Below, in pieces: positions 1-4,964 of a stretch of DNA of 6,304 nt. Below the pieces are notes generated by a model that saw only the letters and a program-made list of their open reading frames with translations, had not been told where the DNA came from and made no database searches. The stretch is taken from contig DIKU01000085.1 of assembly GCA_002424645.1 (NCBI GenBank), positions 1-6,304 of the forward strand. The letters run 5' to 3'. This stretch comes from Pelobacter sp. UBA5610 (GTDB taxonomy: Bacteria > Desulfobacterota > Desulfuromonadia > Desulfuromonadales > Syntrophotaleaceae). Made by a program: the position numbers and the translations under genes. The number at the start of each line of letters is the position of its first letter. The stretch's first letter is position 1.

Positions 1-3
1 AAT

Positions 4-38
4 TTCATTGCCCGGACGTTCCATTTCAGGGCAATGAA
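4..38. repeat. 10-bp inverted repeat (possible hairpin) downstream of the DUF2845 gene
   Basis: Two 10-base arms at 4-13 and 29-38 (core CATTGCCC / GGGCAATG) are perfect reverse complements around a 15-base spacer. The hairpin lies 34 bp beyond the stop codon of the leftward DUF2845 gene. That is a normal place for a terminator, but neither flank has a clear T-tract, so it is not a standard intrinsic terminator. It could stabilise the transcript end or be a protein-binding site. Confidence 0.4.
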
Positions 39-71
39 CCCAACGGCTACCGAGGGACAAAGCACGCCCAG

Positions 72-392
72 TTAAAACCCCTTTTCCCCGCTGTTTATAT
101 GAATAAGCGTACTGCCTCGAAACCGAAGGATCTGCATGAACTTCCTGGGTCCAAAATTGTACGTCCAATCCTCTACAATGCGTTTGCTGTAGACACCGTA
201 TCCATAATGAAATTCCGCATCTTCGCCAATATATTCCCGCAGCAATGGTTCCCCGCACTTGGCCAGCACTTCCGCCTTGGTATCACCTTCGGCAATTATC
301 TGGCTTCCACATCGCATAGCCCAAACAATGCCGGGACTGAGAGCAACGGAGAAAAAAACAAACAATATCAACAAGGGGTTGTAATACCGCAT
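72..392 (-). CDS. DUF2845 family small exported protein
   Basis: This is a 106-residue protein of unknown function that I recognise as DUF2845. Residues 1-25 form a signal peptide: a short basic start, a hydrophobic core (LLILFVFFSVAL) and a VWA cleavage site, so the mature protein should act in the periplasm. The mature part starts with MRCGSQ and carries the family hallmarks: a G-D-T-K-x-E-V-L-x-K-C-G-E-P stretch at about 36-49 and a W-T-Y-N-F-G-P-R-x-F block at about 76-85. Cys28 and Cys46 could form a disulfide. The length fits the family. The fold resembles small SmpA/BamE-like outer-membrane accessory domains, but that is inference. Start choice: the ATG at 392 gives a complete signal peptide and has a weak AAAGG ribosome-binding site. 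The gene stands alone, and its left neighbour is outside the window. Confidence 0.85.
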   Translation of the reverse strand: MRYYNPLLILFVFFSVALSPGIVWAMRCGSQIIAEGDTKAEVLAKCGEPLLREYIGEDAEFHYGYGVYSKRIVEDWTYNFGPRKFMQILRFRGSTLIHINSGEKGF

Positions 393-830
393 GGCTTTGC
401 CTTTTATTTAATGCGCACCTTCAAGGTACGCGTGAGTGACCGGTGAACATATCGAATCGTTCCATGCCCTTTCATTATAAATCGAATAGCGACGTTATGT
501 GTAGAGACAGGCAACCTATTGACTGATTAAGGATATGCACCCACAGGCACGTACCGGATGTCAGGTATTCATTCTGCCAGGTTGCAAGGCATGAAATCAA
601 GGAAGCGGGTCTGGGGGGCACCCTATCCACGACAAAAATTTCAAGGATATGCTACTGTGACACACAGGATAACATTCCCAGGATGGTCTTGACGAGACTG
701 GACCAATCAACTCGCACCTCGCCACCTCTGCAACGGTGATGAATGATGAAAGGTCAGCTTTAAAAAAAATTATGGCGCGTCACATTTCAACTCCACGTCA
801 GGAAGCACAAGTTCTCCCAGGAGCATAGTC
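393..830. other. intergenic region without a supported gene
   Basis: These 438 bp separate the leftward DUF2845 gene from the rightward ybiI-like gene. Its left part holds the DUF2845 promoter. The only open frame of note (558-692, plus, 44 codons) has no ribosome-binding site and resembles nothing I know. An A-run near 763-770 and the ybiI ribosome-binding site AGGAG (819-823) lie at the right end. I could not find a good promoter for ybiI; a TTGACG at 687-692 has no matching -10. No known riboswitch or RNA motif was recognised. Confidence 0.5.
474..503 (-). promoter_or_regulatory. candidate sigma70 promoter for the DUF2845 gene
   Basis: On the minus strand a perfect TATAAT -10 box (479 to 474) follows TACACA (503 to 498, 4 of 6 matches to TTGACA) at an 18-bp spacing. 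Transcription would start near 467 and leave about a 75-base leader before the ATG at 392. The -10 is convincing; the -35 is only fair. Confidence 0.5.
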
Positions 831-1097
831 ATGGCAATCGGTTGGTCCCGGGATGGGGCGGTGCAGGACCAGATAGACGCCACGGTCAAAGAGGCCATAG
901 AACAGGCCAGGAGTCGCTTACCCGAGGGTGAAAGCTCAACGCATTGCGCCGAATGTGAGACCGCCATTCCCGAGGCTCGACGCAAAGCCATCCCAGGAGT
1001 TCGCTTTTGCGTCCATTGCCAAGCACAGATGGAAAAACACCTGAGCTCTTCCACGGGGATCAATCGACGCGGGAGCAAAGCTAGCCAGATGAAGTGA
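831..1097 (+). CDS. ybiI: YbiI-type DksA/TraR family zinc-finger protein
   Basis: This 88-residue protein belongs to the DksA/TraR C4 zinc-finger superfamily. From memory it matches E. coli YbiI over its whole length. It opens with a M-A-x-G-W-x-x-D-x-A-V-x-x-Q-I-like segment. The C4 finger follows at C39-x2-C42 and C60-x2-C63, with the conserved IPEARRKAIPGVRFC linker between them. It ends in N-R-R-G-S-K-x-S-Q. Long DksA proteins have an N-terminal coiled coil that enters the RNA polymerase secondary channel; here only a short helix (about residues 9-30) precedes the finger, so a DksA-like role at RNA polymerase is possible but unproven. The start is set by AGGAG at 819-823, 7 bp before the ATG. 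The DUF6172 gene follows 147 bp downstream on the same strand. An imperfect hairpin (1095-1127) begins at its stop codon but lacks a T-tract. Confidence 0.9.
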   Translation: MAIGWSRDGAVQDQIDATVKEAIEQARSRLPEGESSTHCAECETAIPEARRKAIPGVRFCVHCQAQMEKHLSSSTGINRRGSKASQMK

Positions 1098-1244
1098 TCG
1101 TCCGTTTTTTACGACAGGACGCGATCAAATACAGATAGGCGAATAGCAGAAAAAAGGTTACACTAGCCGTACTGGTCATGAATTGAAGACCGCACCAAAA
1201 TCACCTTTTTAATTACTTACCTTAACGAACATCCTGGAATCACA

Positions 1245-1544
1245 ATGAAAAAAAACTTTACGTTCGACCATCCCAAGATCAAACGTCCAAGACGTGTTGA
1301 AGCCATCAAACATGAAGTGAAAAAATACCTAAAAAGAGAACGCAATAAGAACCTGCCACCCGGAGTCGATTTCTGGGATTTTGACTGCCGGTTCGGTGCT
1401 GATGAAGCCAGCTGTGAAGTTATCCATGTTTCTGCCATCAACAAGTCCATTGATCAGGCGGATTCACAGCAACTCGACTCTTTTTATCTGGAGATTCTGG
1501 CCAAACCTGGCCATCGCAACAAAAGATCTTTGGAAAATCAGTAG
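1245..1544 (+). CDS. DUF6172 family protein
   Basis: This 99-residue soluble protein of unknown function matches the pattern I recall for DUF6172. Visible features are the opening M-K-K-x-F followed by a H-P-K-I-K-x-P-R segment, a strongly basic helix at about 19-36 (VEAIKHEVKKYLKRERNK), and a L-P-P-G-V-D-F-W-D-F-D-C-R-F-G block at about 37-51. A C-terminal segment reads Q-Q-L-D-S-F-Y-x-E-I-L-A-K-P-G-H-R (75-91). There is no signal peptide or membrane segment. The basic N-terminal half and acidic-aromatic middle would suit nucleic-acid or ribosome contact, but that is a guess. The ATG follows only a weak GGA-type ribosome-binding site. No clear promoter was found in the 147 bp after ybiI, so cotranscription with ybiI is possible. 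A strong terminator lies 55 bp after the stop codon. Confidence 0.8.
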   Translation: MKKNFTFDHPKIKRPRRVEAIKHEVKKYLKRERNKNLPPGVDFWDFDCRFGADEASCEVIHVSAINKSIDQADSQQLDSFYLEILAKPGHRNKRSLENQ

Positions 1545-1599
1545 GCACGATCGAACCAACTTCCACTTCAAGGAGACATGGTACTCCCGAGACAAAAAC

Positions 1600-1635
1600 A
1601 AAACGCCCCGCAGGGACTTCCCTGCGGGGCGTTTT
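1600..1635 (+). terminator. strong bidirectional Rho-independent terminator
   Basis: A perfect inverted repeat pairs 1600-1615 with 1620-1635 around a 4-base loop (ACTT). The GC core is CGCCCCGCAGGG / CCCTGCGGGGCG. It is followed by TTTTT on the plus strand (1632-1636) and preceded by an A-rich run that gives a T-tract on the minus strand, so it can stop transcription from both sides. It ends the ybiI / DUF6172 transcription unit. Confidence 0.93.
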
Positions 1636-1849
1636 TGAATAAAAATTGCGGTCCAACACACAGTAACAGTCGTGATTGTGCTTAGGAGGAGGGAGACACC
1701 AAACCGTTACACATTACTATTTGTTTGAATGTCGGTAAAGCTCACAAGGGAGGAAGAACTCCGTCACTGCTTGTCAGACCGCCAGGGAAAATAATTCGGG
1801 GTACTTTTTATATCCTCGCCGGAGAAAAACTTTTCCTGCGGCGTCGTTG

Positions 1850-1872
1850 AAAAAAGGGGCGAGCAAGTCGCC
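1850..1872 (-). terminator. weak leftward terminator-like hairpin
   Basis: On the minus strand GGCGA (1872-1868) and TCGCC (1862-1858) form a 5-bp stem with a 5-base loop, followed by CC and six T residues (the A-run at 1850-1855 on the plus strand). The stem is short and no gene runs leftward into it, so it may be coincidental or a remnant. Confidence 0.25.
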
Positions 1873-1945
1873 GATAACATTTTCTTGGGGAGGAAGAATC
1901 GCAAGCCCGGTATCAACGGACAGCATCGAGTTCCAATTTTATTTG

Positions 1946-1978
1946 AATATTTTGAGCAGCACATTGAGCCAAAATATT
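1946..1978. repeat. 9-bp perfect inverted repeat with 15-bp spacer
   Basis: AATATTTTG at 1946-1954 and CAAAATATT at 1970-1978 are exact reverse complements around a 15-base spacer. No T-tract follows on either strand. It could be an operator, the end of a lost element, or chance in AT-rich DNA. Confidence 0.35.
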
Positions 1979-2234
1979 GTATACGTAACAAAAAACAAAA
2001 GCTTCGTTCTGTTTGGAGATCATATTCCAACAAGCTCCGTTTAGACCATCGCTAAGCCGGGGGTTTTTTATCCCTAAAAGGGGTGATTTTTGCAATTTGA
2101 CAAACGTTCCCGGCCACGGAAACGATATTCGCCATGTATGATTGCGGTTTCTTTTGCTAAATTGCAGATCATCCTCCGATGCCAGAAACCATGCGAGTGG
2201 CCACGACGATGCACAAACAGCCATAATTTGCACT

Positions 2235-2263
2235 TTGATCCAAGCAACAAAGTATGGGACAAT
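2235..2263 (+). promoter_or_regulatory. candidate sigma70 promoter of the two-component operon
   Basis: TTGATC (2235-2240) and GACAAT (2258-2263) are spaced by 17 bp, each matching 4 of 6 consensus positions. Transcription would begin near 2270 and leave about a 134-base leader before the kinase ATG. The match is modest. Confidence 0.35.
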
Positions 2264-2323
2264 ACAACGTATTCTCAAGACAAGAAGCAAACAGAGAATT
2301 TTAAGGCAAACAAGAGAAAACCT

Positions 2324-2354
2324 TATCCATACAGTTATCCGAATCATACGGATA
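2324..2354. promoter_or_regulatory. cluster of three TATCC-type half-sites upstream of the kinase
   Basis: Three related octamers lie together: TATCCATA (2324-2331), TATCCGAA (2336-2343, same orientation, 12 bp on) and TATCCGTA on the minus strand (2354 back to 2347). The last two form a perfect 6-bp inverted repeat (TATCCG / CGGATA) with a 7-base spacer. TATCCAT differs at one position from the NarL heptamer TACYYMT as I recall it, so autoregulation by the NarL-type regulator encoded downstream is conceivable. The sites fall in the predicted leader, so an RNA hairpin is the alternative. Confidence 0.3.
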
Positions 2355-2403
2355 CCAGCGTTAAACAATCTGCCCCCCATGAAAATTCGGCAGTCAGGAA
2401 GTC

Positions 2404-4056
2404 ATGGCCGACCTGTTAAGTCTGATTGATAAAAGCACCCTCGATAAAATCATGGTGGCCTATACCAAGGCAACCCGCATGGGTGGCTGTATCTACGATA
2501 CCAAGGGCAACATCCTGGCAGGCCCGTACAATTTTTCCGATTTCTGCCTTAAATTTTGCCGCGGAACGCAAGAAGGCATACACAAGTGCATGGCCAGCGC
2601 CCGGTATGGAGCCAGGGAAGCCCTGCGCAAAGACGGCCCCGCCATTTATTCCTGCCTCAATTCCGGATTGGTGGATTGCGCTTCACCTATTGTTGTCGAG
2701 GGACAACTGGTAGCGGTGGTTATTTGCGGCCAGGTGCGCACGGAGAATTACGTTATTGACCGCGACCTGGCGGTGCATCATGCCCACGCCATCGGCATCC
2801 GGGATATGGCGGGCTACATGGAGGCGCTATACCGAATCCCGAAGATCAGCTACGAACGTCTCCACGACTTCGCCACCCTGCTGGAAATCATCGCCAGCAC
2901 CATCAGCAGCCTGGCGAACAACAATAAACGCCTGAAAAGCGTCTCGCGCAAACGCATCTTCCAACTGATCAACAGCGTCTCCGATTACATTATCGCGACC
3001 GACACCAACGGTCACATCGAAAACTCGAACCGTGCGCTACTCAAAACCCTGGAGCGTCCCGACACCGAGCTTACCGGCCAGCCCATCGAGTCCTTGTTTC
3101 TCGACCGCATCCCGGTCCTCAGGGAACTGGACAGGCTGCGTGAAACAAAAAACACCCCTGAACGGCTCAGCCTTGGTTTGATGCTTACGGAAAAAAAGCT
3201 GGCGTCGGTCGATGCGTCTTTTTCCCGACTGGAAAATGAAAAGGGTGAATTACGGGGATTTGTCGCGGTAATGCGCGACATGACCGAAGAAAAAAATATC
3301 GAAAAGATGAAGAGCGATCTTTTCGGCATGCTCACGCATGACATGATCAACCCTATTCTGGCGATCAAATCCGCTCTCAAGCTGGTGCTCGACGGCCAGG
3401 TTGGCACCTTAAATCAGGAACAAAGCGAAATTCTAAAAATGGCGGCCGACACCAACCACGATCTGATGGGCATGGTCTCGGATTTCCTGGATGTGTTTCG
3501 GGATAATTACGGCATGCTGGTGTTGCGACGCAATGGGTTTGATATCCACCAGGCGCTGCAGGAAGTTGTCAATCAGGCTTACTATTTTTGTCAGGACCGG
3601 CAGATCCACATCGATTATAAATCGGATTTTGATACCGAATTGCCCTATTACGGCGACCGCATCCGACTGATGCGCACCTTCACCAACTTGCTGGACAATG
3701 CTATCAAGTTCAGCAATGAAGAGGATCTGGTTACCATCGAAACCCGCAAACAGCCCCCGGAAGGGGCTGACCGCCATGGATATACACCACGATTGAATCC
3801 TAAGCAGTCTTACATTTTTGTTTCGTTCCACAATCGCGGCGACCATATTCCCATCGAAGACCTGGGATCCCTGTTCGATAAGTTTTATACGACGAACCAC
3901 AAAAATCCCACGGGAAAAAAGGGCTTGGGACTCGGCCTGAACTTTTGTAAGCTGGTAGCCGAGGGTCATCAAGGACAGATTTGGGCTGAAACAACCGGTG
4001 GTGGCCTGCGCATCGTGCTGGCCTTGCCCGTCACCGATGCACAACCGTCGGCCTGA
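2404..4056 (+). CDS. cytoplasmic PocR-PAS sensor histidine kinase
   Basis: This 550-residue histidine kinase has no membrane segment, so it should sense a signal in the cytoplasm. An N-terminal PocR domain (about 5-165) shows D-x-x-G-N, S-D-F-C, S-G-L-V-D-C-A-S-P-I and I-C-G-Q-V blocks. It carries seven cysteines (29, 48, 52, 62, 84, 92, 108). In the family such domains are thought to bind small organic molecules, as PocR does for 1,2-propanediol regulation. A PAS domain follows (about 183-295), then HisKA dimerisation with the H-box L-T-H-D-M-I-N-P-I-L and phospho-acceptor His312, then a HATPase domain with N-box Asn428/Asn432, an Asn-type G1 box (N477-x-G479-x-x-I-P) and G2 box GLGLGL (507-512). 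About 20 extra residues (448-468) sit between the N and G1 boxes. The ATG at 2404 follows AGGAAG (2396-2401) at short spacing and leaves the PocR domain complete. The partner regulator starts 55 bp downstream. Confidence 0.92.
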   Translation: MADLLSLIDKSTLDKIMVAYTKATRMGGCIYDTKGNILAGPYNFSDFCLKFCRGTQEGIHKCMASARYGAREALRKDGPAIYSCLNSGLVDCASPIVVEGQLVAVVICGQVRTENYVIDRDLAVHHAHAIGIRDMAGYMEALYRIPKISYERLHDFATLLEIIASTISSLANNNKRLKSVSRKRIFQLINSVSDYIIATDTNGHIENSNRALLKTLERPDTELTGQPIESLFLDRIPVLRELDRLRETKNTPERLSLGLMLTEKKLASVDASFSRLENEKGELRGFVAVMRDMTEEKNIEKMKSDLFGMLTHDMINPILAIKSALKLVLDGQVGTLNQEQSEILKMAADTNHDLMGMVSDFLDVFRDNYGMLVLRRNGFDIHQALQEVVNQAYYFCQDRQIHIDYKSDFDTELPYYGDRIRLMRTFTNLLDNAIKFSNEEDLVTIETRKQPPEGADRHGYTPRLNPKQSYIFVSFHNRGDHIPIEDLGSLFDKFYTTNHKNPTGKKGLGLGLNFCKLVAEGHQGQIWAETTGGGLRIVLALPVTDAQPSA

Positions 4057-4111
4057 ATAGAATAATTTCGAACCAGCTTTTTGTTTTACGGCAGACAGCC
4101 AGGAGGTCAAC

Positions 4112-4777
4112 ATGTCTAAATCCCCACCGTTCAAAGTATTCCTGGCTGACGACCATCCTCTGCTGCGCACCGGACTGCGTATGAGTCTCAGCCAGTATCC
4201 GGATATCGATTTTATCGGCGAAGCCAATGACGGATTCAAGGCCGTGGAAAAGATCACCCTGAACCCACCTGACGTTGCCCTCATCGATGTCGACATGCCC
4301 GGCCTTTCCGGCATAGCCGCGGTGCGCATGCTGCGCAAGCAATACCAGGACATGATCTTACTGATCCTTTCTTCCTACAGCGATAAACACTATATCGAGG
4401 AAGCGATGCAGGCCGGAGCGAACGGCTATGTTCTGAAAAGCATCGATATCAGCGAACTTGCTGACCTGATTCGCGCTTTTGCCAAAGATGAGCACCCAAT
4501 GTCCCCTTACCTCATGGACCTGGCTATCGAGTGGGACCAACCGGCCGCGGCTTCAGATCAGGAAGACGAAGAGGATACCGACGACTTCCTTACCCGGCGT
4601 GAAAAACAGATCCTCGAATGCCTGGCCAGAGGGCAAGGCAACAAGGAAATCAGCAACGCGCTGTTCATCAGCACCGAAACGGTTAAAACCCACATCAAAA
4701 ACATCTTTAAAAAGCTGGATGTGAAAAGCCGACTGGAAGCAGTCATGGCTGCCAAACAAAGAAAACTCATCGACTGA
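4112..4777 (+). CDS. NarL/FixJ-family response regulator with LuxR-type DNA-binding domain
   Basis: This 221-residue regulator should be the phosphorylation partner of the kinase just upstream and act as a DNA-binding transcription factor. The receiver domain (about 7-124) has the acidic pair Asp13-Asp14, the phospho-acceptor Asp59 in I-D-V-D-M-P-G, Ser87 at the usual Thr/Ser switch position, and Lys109 in Y-V-L-K-S. A very acidic linker (149-158, DQEDEEDTDD) leads to a LuxR-type helix-turn-helix (about 159-215). That domain has L-T-R-R-E at its start and N-K-E-I-S-N-x-L-F-I-S-x-x-T-V-K-T-H-I-K-N-I as its core. Length and layout are normal for the family. The start is firm: AGGAGG at 4101-4106 lies 5 bp before the ATG. 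Target genes are unknown; its own operon is a reasonable candidate. Confidence 0.95.
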   Translation: MSKSPPFKVFLADDHPLLRTGLRMSLSQYPDIDFIGEANDGFKAVEKITLNPPDVALIDVDMPGLSGIAAVRMLRKQYQDMILLILSSYSDKHYIEEAMQAGANGYVLKSIDISELADLIRAFAKDEHPMSPYLMDLAIEWDQPAAASDQEDEEDTDDFLTRREKQILECLARGQGNKEISNALFISTETVKTHIKNIFKKLDVKSRLEAVMAAKQRKLID

Positions 4778-4855
4778 ATTCCCTGATCGCACGATTTTCT
4801 CTTGCTTGGCACGCCAACAAAAGCTACCTTGACGCCACAGTCTTTCGCTCTCCTT

Positions 4856-4911
4856 TCCATCCGGAAACAGTGCTTTTTGTCTACGAAGACTGCACGACCT
4901 CCATCCGAAAA
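4856..4911. repeat. direct repeat of TCCATCCG(G)AAA upstream of pabB
   Basis: TCCATCCGGAAA (4856-4867) and TCCATCCGAAAA (4900-4911) share TCCATCCG exactly and start 44 bp apart, close to four helical turns. The second copy resembles the TATCCGAA half-site before the kinase gene. The repeat lies in the 187-bp gap between the regulator and pabB. It could be a binding site pair, but it is short enough to be chance. Confidence 0.3.
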
Positions 4912-4964
4912 TATCGGCTGGAAACAATCTGGCATCTCGCAACCCCGAAACCCGAAATCGGCCC

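Larger units (their letters stand above)
1795..2055 (+). pseudogene. start-less protein-like open frame, possible gene remnant
   Basis: An 86-codon frame is open between TAA at 1792 and TAA at 2053-2055. It has no ATG, GTG or early TTG; the first TTG is at 1885 and lacks a ribosome-binding site. Its second half reads like real protein: a basic R-K-N-R-K-P-G-I-N-G-Q-H-R-V-P-I-L segment, then F-E-Y-F-E-Q-H-I-E-P-K-Y, then a basic tail (R-N-K-K-Q-K-L-R-S-V-W-R). That composition would suit the C-terminal piece of a DNA-binding or recombinase-type protein, but I do not recognise a family. It may simply be chance. Confidence 0.2.
1636..2403. other. AT-richer intergenic region, no defended gene
   Basis: This 768-bp stretch is visibly more AT-rich than the flanking genes. 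It contains a start-less protein-like frame (1795-2055), a 9-bp inverted repeat (1946-1978), a weak leftward terminator-like hairpin (1850-1872), and a candidate promoter and half-site cluster for the two-component operon (2235-2354). The longest open frame, antisense from 2380 to 1913, has an implausible composition rich in Trp and Cys and runs through the kinase promoter, so it is not called. Confidence 0.5.

Noticed and set aside
529..652. Direct repeat AAGGATATGC at 529-538 and 643-652
   Set aside because: Only 10 bp, two copies, no further similarity in the flanks and no gene context.
558..692. 44-codon basic open frame in the 393-830 gap
   Set aside because: It has no ribosome-binding site, no promoter and no resemblance to a known small protein; expected by chance in a gap of this size.
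1095..1127. Hairpin at the ybiI stop codon as a terminator
   Set aside because: The stem is interrupted by a 2-base bulge, the T-run sits in the loop and not after the stem, so it does not fit an intrinsic terminator.
1660..1760. Possible cyclic-di-GMP or other riboswitch in the purine-rich stretch
   Set aside because: The conserved core bases and paired stems of the known classes could not be found.
2068..2091. Terminator-like sequence ATCCCTAAAAGGGGTGATTTTT
   Set aside because: The stem has a mismatch and a G-T pair and only a handful of pairs; no gene ends just before it.
1913..2380. 155-codon antisense open frame in the AT-rich gap
   Set aside because: Composition is implausible (many Trp, Cys and Ile), there is no ribosome-binding site I can see and no known motif, and it runs antisense through the candidate kinase promoter.
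3433..4353. 306-codon antisense open frame across the kinase 3' end and the regulator 5' end
   Set aside because: It is a shadow of two clearly real genes on the plus strand, with no recognisable domain of its own.
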